Assembly (NCBI RefSeq): GCF_009739465.1 | Contig: NZ_WHOM01000044.1 | Span: 62,001 to 126,000, forward strand | Length of the DNA stretch: 64,000 bases | Source of the DNA: Streptomyces apocyni | Lineage (GTDB): Bacteria; Actinomycetota; Actinomycetes; Streptomycetales; Streptomycetaceae | Direction of reading: 5' to 3' | Shown here: positions 60,094 through 64,000 of the stretch, piece after piece | Layout of the letters: each line of letters starts with the position of its first letter | Position numbering within the stretch: the first letter of the stretch is position 1 | Notes under the pieces: generated by a model | The model's database searches: none | What the model was told of the DNA's origin: nothing | The model's input: the letters and a program-made list of their open reading frames with translations, nothing else | Program-made: the position numbers and the translations under genes

Positions 60094-61704
60094 ATGTCAT
60101 CAGGTCACCCGATCCCGGCCCCTGGCCGCCGCTCCGTCCTACGGGGCTCGCTCGCCGCGTCCGCCGCCGCCCTGGGGTTGCCCGCGCTCGGCTCCGCGGC
60201 GCCCGCGTTCGCCCGCTCCGGGCGGCCGCGGGCCGACTGGGGGGTGCAGACCGGTGACGTGAGCGCGCACTCCGGCCTGGTGTGGGTACGCTCCGACCGG
60301 ATGGCCCGGATGGTCGTGGAGACCTCCGCCACCGAGTCGTTCAAGCGGACGACCCGATGGCGCGGGCCGCTGCTCGGCCCCGGCACGGACTTCACCGGCA
60401 CCACCCGGCTGCGCGGGCTCCCGCCCGGCCAGCAGATCCACTACCGGGTGCTGCTCGCCGACCCGGACGACCCGCGGCGCACCGGCGAGCCGGTGCCCGG
60501 CACCTTCCGTACGGCTCCGGTCAGGCGGGGGGACGGCGTGCGGTTCGTGTGGTCGGGTGACATCGCCGGGCAGGGCTGGGGCATCAACCCCGACCTCGGC
60601 GGATACCGGGTCTTCGACGAGATGCGCCGTCTGGACCCGGACTTCTTCCTGTGCAGTGGCGACACGGTCTACGCGGACGGGCCGATCCCGTCGAGCGTCA
60701 GGCTGCCGGACGGGCGGGTGTGGCGGAACATCACCACAGAGGAGAAGTCGAAGGTCGCCGAGACCCTCGCGGAGTTCCGGGGGAACTTCCGGTACAACCT
60801 GCTCGACACCAACCTGCGGGAGTTCAACGCGCAGGTGCCGAGCATCGTCCAGTGGGACGACCACGAGGTGGTCAACAACTGGTACCCCGGGGAGGTCCTG
60901 GACGACGCCCGCTACACGGAGCGGCGCGTGGATGTGCTCGCGGCCCGGGCGCGGCGGGCGTTCGGCGAGTACTTCCCGATCTCCACACTGGGTTCTGGTT
61001 CTGGTTCCGGTTCGGGACACGGGCGCGGGCGCGATGGGCGGGTGTACCGCGTGCTGCGGCAGGGGCCGCTGCTCGACGTGTTCGTGCTCGACATGCGTAC
61101 GTACCGCAACGCCAACTCGCCCGGCCTGGGCACCGATGACCCGACCGGCGTGCTCGGCGAGGAGCAGGCGGCCTGGCTGAAGCGGGAACTGTCGCGTTCG
61201 CGTGCCGTGTGGAAGGTGATCGCGTCCGACATGCCGATCGGTCTGGTCGTCGCCGACGGCCCGGAGAACATCGAGGCGGTCGCCCAGGGCGACCCGGGCC
61301 GCCCGCTCGGCCGTGAGCTGCAGATCGCCGACGTACTGCGGCACATCAAGCACCGGCGGATCACCGGCACCGTATGGCTCACCGCTGATGTGCACCACAC
61401 GTCCGCGCAGCACTACGACCCGTCGCGGGCCGCGTTCGGGGACTTCGCGCCGTTCTGGGAGTTCGTGACCGGGCCGCTGGCGGCGGGAGGCTTCCCCGCC
61501 GTACGCCTGGACGGCACCTTCGGTCCAGAGCGGCCCTTCCTGAAGGCGCCGACGCGGGCCAACGTCTCGCCCGCCGAAGCGCCGCAGCTCTTCGGTGAGG
61601 TCGAGATCTGCGGCGGCAGTGGGGAGTTGACGGTGCGGCTGCGCGAGGAGGGTGACGCGGTGCTGTTCACCAAGGTGCTTCAGCCGGGCCGGGTGGGCCA
61701 GTAG
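60094..61704 (+). CDS. phoD: Alkaline phosphatase D
   Basis: 536 residues from the ATG at 60094 (TGGAGG upstream). It has a Tat signal peptide: GRRSVLRGSLAASAAALG with a probable cut after APAFA. The PhoD N domain (about 45-140) and the phosphatase core follow, with WSGDIAGQGWG, LCSGDTVYADGP, IVQWDDHEVVNNW and TADVHHTSAQHYDP supplying metal ligands. It is a secreted phosphomono/diesterase, Ca/Fe-dependent in known members. A GSGSGSGSGHGRGR loop lies between core strands. It is probably phosphate-regulated through the upstream PHO box. Confidence 0.94.
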   Translation: MSSGHPIPAPGRRSVLRGSLAASAAALGLPALGSAAPAFARSGRPRADWGVQTGDVSAHSGLVWVRSDRMARMVVETSATESFKRTTRWRGPLLGPGTDFTGTTRLRGLPPGQQIHYRVLLADPDDPRRTGEPVPGTFRTAPVRRGDGVRFVWSGDIAGQGWGINPDLGGYRVFDEMRRLDPDFFLCSGDTVYADGPIPSSVRLPDGRVWRNITTEEKSKVAETLAEFRGNFRYNLLDTNLREFNAQVPSIVQWDDHEVVNNWYPGEVLDDARYTERRVDVLAARARRAFGEYFPISTLGSGSGSGSGHGRGRDGRVYRVLRQGPLLDVFVLDMRTYRNANSPGLGTDDPTGVLGEEQAAWLKRELSRSRAVWKVIASDMPIGLVVADGPENIEAVAQGDPGRPLGRELQIADVLRHIKHRRITGTVWLTADVHHTSAQHYDPSRAAFGDFAPFWEFVTGPLAAGGFPAVRLDGTFGPERPFLKAPTRANVSPAEAPQLFGEVEICGGSGELTVRLREEGDAVLFTKVLQPGRVGQ

Positions 61705-61710
61705 TCGCCG

Positions 61711-61796
61711 GTGATCACGTCGTAGCGGAATCAACAAAATCGGCAAAAGGGTCAGAAGCTGGCTTAACCGTGCGGTCACAAAGCGTTCGTGATCAC
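61711..61796. repeat. Paired GTGATCAC palindromes in the phoD-GNAT gap
   Basis: GTGATCAC occurs at 61711-61718 and again at 61789-61796, in the AT-richer 120-bp gap. The second lies 28 bp before the ACT-GNAT start, so it may be an operator or part of the promoter. Confidence 0.45.
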
Positions 61797-61824
61797 GCAA
61801 CACCGCTCCGGCAGGGTGCTCGGT

Positions 61825-63240
61825 ATGACTGATGCGACAACAGCGAAGCGGGTCCGGCGCCAGCAGCACCACTGGCGCCGGGACACCATCGAACTCGCCG
61901 CCCTGTTCACGGCCGTCGTGGTCGCGGACACCCTCGCCAAGACCGTGGTCAGCGGGCCCGACGGGCCTGTCCTGCTGGTGGTCTCGGCCGTGGTGCTGAT
62001 CGCCACGGCCGGGTTCCACACCTGGTGGGCACGGCGCCATGGCCATGCCCCGCCGAGCGGGGATACCGGCACCCCGCTCGCCGCGGGGACCGACGTGAGC
62101 GGTCCGGGCACCGGTACCGGTACGACGCCCACGCCCACGCCCACGCCCGCCCCGCTCACCGCCGCGCGGGCGACCACGCTGTGGCGGATGCGTACCACGG
62201 TGCGCGACCAGCCTGGTTCGCTGGCCGCCCTGTGCACCGTACTGGCCAAGGCCCAGGTCGATATCCTGAGCCTGCAGACCCATCCGCTGACCGAGGGCAC
62301 GGTCGACGAGTTTCTGCTCCGCGCCCCCGAAGAGCTCTCCGCCGACGAGCTGACCCGGTCAGTGGCCCGCGCGGGCGGCACCGGTACCTGGACCGAGCGG
62401 GCGGACGCGCACGATCTGGTCGACGCACCGACGCGGGTGCTCGACCTCGCCACCCGTACCGCCCTGGACGCGGCCGAACTCCCGCTGGCCCTGCGCCAGT
62501 TGCTCGGCCGCTGCACCATCAGGTCGCTGCCCGCCAGTTCACCGACCGGTCCGCGCGCCACGGCCGAGCGGGCTCCCGTCGAGGGGGCGCTCGAAGGAAC
62601 GCTGATGCGGCTGCGCGACCCCGCGGGCGGGGCGATCACCGTGGAGCGGCCGTACCTCCCCTTCACGCCCACCGAGTTCGCCCGGGCCCGCGCGCTGGTG
62701 GAGCTGGACGCCCGGCTCGGGCCGCGCATCCCGCGCAGCCAGGACGTCCTGACACTGCCTGAGGGCAACGCCATCACCGTACGCCGGGCCGACACCACGG
62801 ACCTCGAGGCGGCCAAGGCGATGCACGAGCGCTGCTCCAAGTCCACTCTGAGCATGCGGTATCACGGCCCCGCGGGGGACGTCGACCGCTATCTCAAGCA
62901 CCTGCTCAGCCCGCGCTTTGGCCGCACACTGGCCGTACAGACCGCCTCCGGCCGACTGGTCGCGCTGGGCCATCTGCTGTGGGACGGCGACGAGACCGAG
63001 GTCGCGCTGCTCGTCGAGGACGACTGGCAGCGCCGCGGGATCGGTACCGAGCTGCTCAACCGCCTGGTGGCGCTCGCGGCGGAGGCGGGCTGCGACAGTG
63101 TGTACGCGGTCACCAAGGCGTCCAACACCGGGATGGTCGCCGCGATGCGCGGCCTGGGTCTGCCGCTCGACTACCAGATCGAGGAGGGCACCCTCGTTAT
63201 CACCGCACGTCCAGCGCACCGGGCAAACCGTGTGACGTGA
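61825..63240 (+). CDS. Membrane-anchored ACT-GNAT acetyltransferase
   Basis: 471 residues from the ATG at 61825. Two hydrophobic segments (TIELAALFTAVVVADTLA, VLLVVSAVVLIATAGFHTWW) lie in the first 70 residues, followed by a Gly/Thr/Pro linker with TPTPTPTPAP. An ACT domain spans about 119-190 (TTVRDQPGSLAALCTVLAKA, then DILSLQTHP). The C-terminal GNAT domain spans about 310-460 (ITVRRADTTDLEAAKAMHER, EDDWQRRGIGTELLNRLVAL). Related soluble ACT-GNAT enzymes acetylate proteins under control of amino acids. Here the pair is tied to the membrane. It may sense amino acids and acetylate a membrane-near target; this is inference. Confidence 0.88.
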   Translation: MTDATTAKRVRRQQHHWRRDTIELAALFTAVVVADTLAKTVVSGPDGPVLLVVSAVVLIATAGFHTWWARRHGHAPPSGDTGTPLAAGTDVSGPGTGTGTTPTPTPTPAPLTAARATTLWRMRTTVRDQPGSLAALCTVLAKAQVDILSLQTHPLTEGTVDEFLLRAPEELSADELTRSVARAGGTGTWTERADAHDLVDAPTRVLDLATRTALDAAELPLALRQLLGRCTIRSLPASSPTGPRATAERAPVEGALEGTLMRLRDPAGGAITVERPYLPFTPTEFARARALVELDARLGPRIPRSQDVLTLPEGNAITVRRADTTDLEAAKAMHERCSKSTLSMRYHGPAGDVDRYLKHLLSPRFGRTLAVQTASGRLVALGHLLWDGDETEVALLVEDDWQRRGIGTELLNRLVALAAEAGCDSVYAVTKASNTGMVAAMRGLGLPLDYQIEEGTLVITARPAHRANRVT

Positions 63241-63267
63241 GCGGCGCCGGCGTACGAGGATGTCGCT

Positions 63268-64000
63268 ATGCCTGACATGACGCTCAGCCAGCTGCCCCGC
63301 CAGGTCGCCGACGCCTACGTCGACGACCTGATCGTCCTCAACCCGATCACCGGCACCTATCTGGGTGTGCCGGAGAGTTCGTCCCGCCTGCCTGACCTCT
63401 CCCCCGCGGGCCACCAGGCCCTCGCGGAGCTGACCCGGAAGACGCTGGACCGGCTGACCACGGCCGAAGGCGCGCCCGGCGCGGACAGTGACCACGAGCG
63501 CCGGTGTGCCCGGCTGCTGCGTGAACGACTGTCCGCGCAGCTGGCGCTGTACGAGGCGGAGGAGCACCTCAGTGTCGTCAGCAACATCATGTCGCCGGTG
63601 CACGAGGTGCGGGAGGCGTTAACGCTGACGCCGGCCGAGACCGACGAGGACTGGGCGGCCATCGCCGAGCGGCTGCGCGCCGTGCCCGCCGCGTTCGAGG
63701 GCTACCGCGAGTCGCTCGCGCTCGGCCTGGAGCGTAAGCGGTACGGCGGTCCGCGAGCGACCGCCACGTTCATCGGCCAGCTCACCGAGTGGACGGGCGG
63801 CGAGGCAGCGCCGCACGGCTGGTTCGACGACTTCGCCTCGGCCGCCCCCGAGGCGCTGCGTGGCGAGCTGGCAGCCGCGGCGGCCGAGGCCACCCGCGCC
63901 GTAGCGGCACTGCGGGACTGGATGCGCGACGTCTACGCGCCCGCCGTCGCGGACGCCCCCGACACCGTGGGCCGGGACCGCTACCGGGTCTGGTCCCGCT
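63268..64000 (+). CDS. DUF885 family protein, N-terminal part (with a TTA codon)
   Basis: The frame is open from the ATG at 63268 to the window end (244 codons). It reads MPDMTLSQLPRQVADAYVDD, then LNPITGTYLGVPESSSRLPD, with LSVVSNIMSPVHEVREAL and TATFIGQLTEWTGGE further on. This is the start of DUF885 proteins, M32-like putative metallopeptidases whose HExxH motif would lie beyond the window. Codon 118 (63619-63621) is TTA, rare in Streptomyces, implying dependence on bldA tRNA. Confidence 0.85.
   Translation, partial: MPDMTLSQLPRQVADAYVDDLIVLNPITGTYLGVPESSSRLPDLSPAGHQALAELTRKTLDRLTTAEGAPGADSDHERRCARLLRERLSAQLALYEAEEHLSVVSNIMSPVHEVREALTLTPAETDEDWAAIAERLRAVPAAFEGYRESLALGLERKRYGGPRATATFIGQLTEWTGGEAAPHGWFDDFASAAPEALRGELAAAAAEATRAVAALRDWMRDVYAPAVADAPDTVGRDRYRVWSR

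Noticed and set aside
60139..62283. 714-codon minus-strand frame opposite phoD
   Set aside because: Antisense to phoD and the ACT-GNAT gene; no protein-like pattern.

Overview
The window is high-GC actinobacterial DNA, almost certainly from a Streptomyces chromosome. The evidence is: third codon positions that are almost all G or C, frequent GTG/TTG starts, AGGAGG-type ribosome binding sites, rare TTA codons, an XRE/DUF397/ATPase regulatory trio, a 24-residue bL37 gene, and the order urease - bioF/bioBAD - purB. No tRNA, rRNA, CRISPR array, insertion sequence or prophage was seen. It reads as ordinary chromosomal arm-to-core sequence with a few decayed genes.

Left part (1-10,900): the end of pstS; a DoxX membrane protein; an iron-siderophore binding lipoprotein behind an iron box, ending in a 25-bp hairpin shared with a convergent slipin gene. 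Next comes a minus-strand operon under a cobalamin riboswitch: binding lipoprotein, permease, ATPase and a last gene that fuses a sugar-isomerase-type TIM barrel to a sucraseferredoxin-like domain. After it lie the bL37 gene and an acyl-CoA dehydrogenase divergent from its TetR regulator.

Middle-left (10,900-24,000): peptide deformylase with a 15-bp tandem repeat at its end, MurT/GatD (peptidoglycan amidation), 6-phosphofructokinase, CtaG, membrane proteins of unknown role, an endonuclease/exonuclease/phosphatase-fold protein, a decayed alcohol dehydrogenase in front of a PfkB kinase, a nitroreductase-fold protein, an SDR, PlsC and an epimerase.

Middle (24,000-41,200): a complete ureABCFGD operon without ureE; a TetR/membrane-exporter pair; an NlpC/P60 hydrolase behind a leader that resembles a c-di-AMP riboswitch; a deletion scar joining a truncated LysE gene to a LysR remnant; an ATPase/XRE/DUF397 regulatory locus whose XRE gene carries three TTA codons (bldA control); and biotin synthesis (bioF divergent from bioB-bioA-bioD), followed by a DMT transporter and LysR regulator.

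Right part (41,200-64,000): a methyltransferase, a MacB/FtsX-type ABC exporter, a DUF4232 lipoprotein, two CNNM/CBS (CorC-type) proteins, an SGNH hydrolase, purB, ROK and GntR regulators, an ECF41-type sigma factor divergent from an alpha/beta hydrolase, an EamA transporter divergent from a MocR regulator, phoD behind a PHO box, a membrane-anchored ACT-GNAT protein, and the start of a DUF885 peptidase-like gene with a TTA codon.

Recurring themes are metal and cofactor supply (iron, cobalamin, nickel enzyme, biotin), phosphate response at both ends, and cell-wall maintenance. The most distinctive item is the B12-riboswitch operon ending in the TIM-barrel/sucraseferredoxin fusion.
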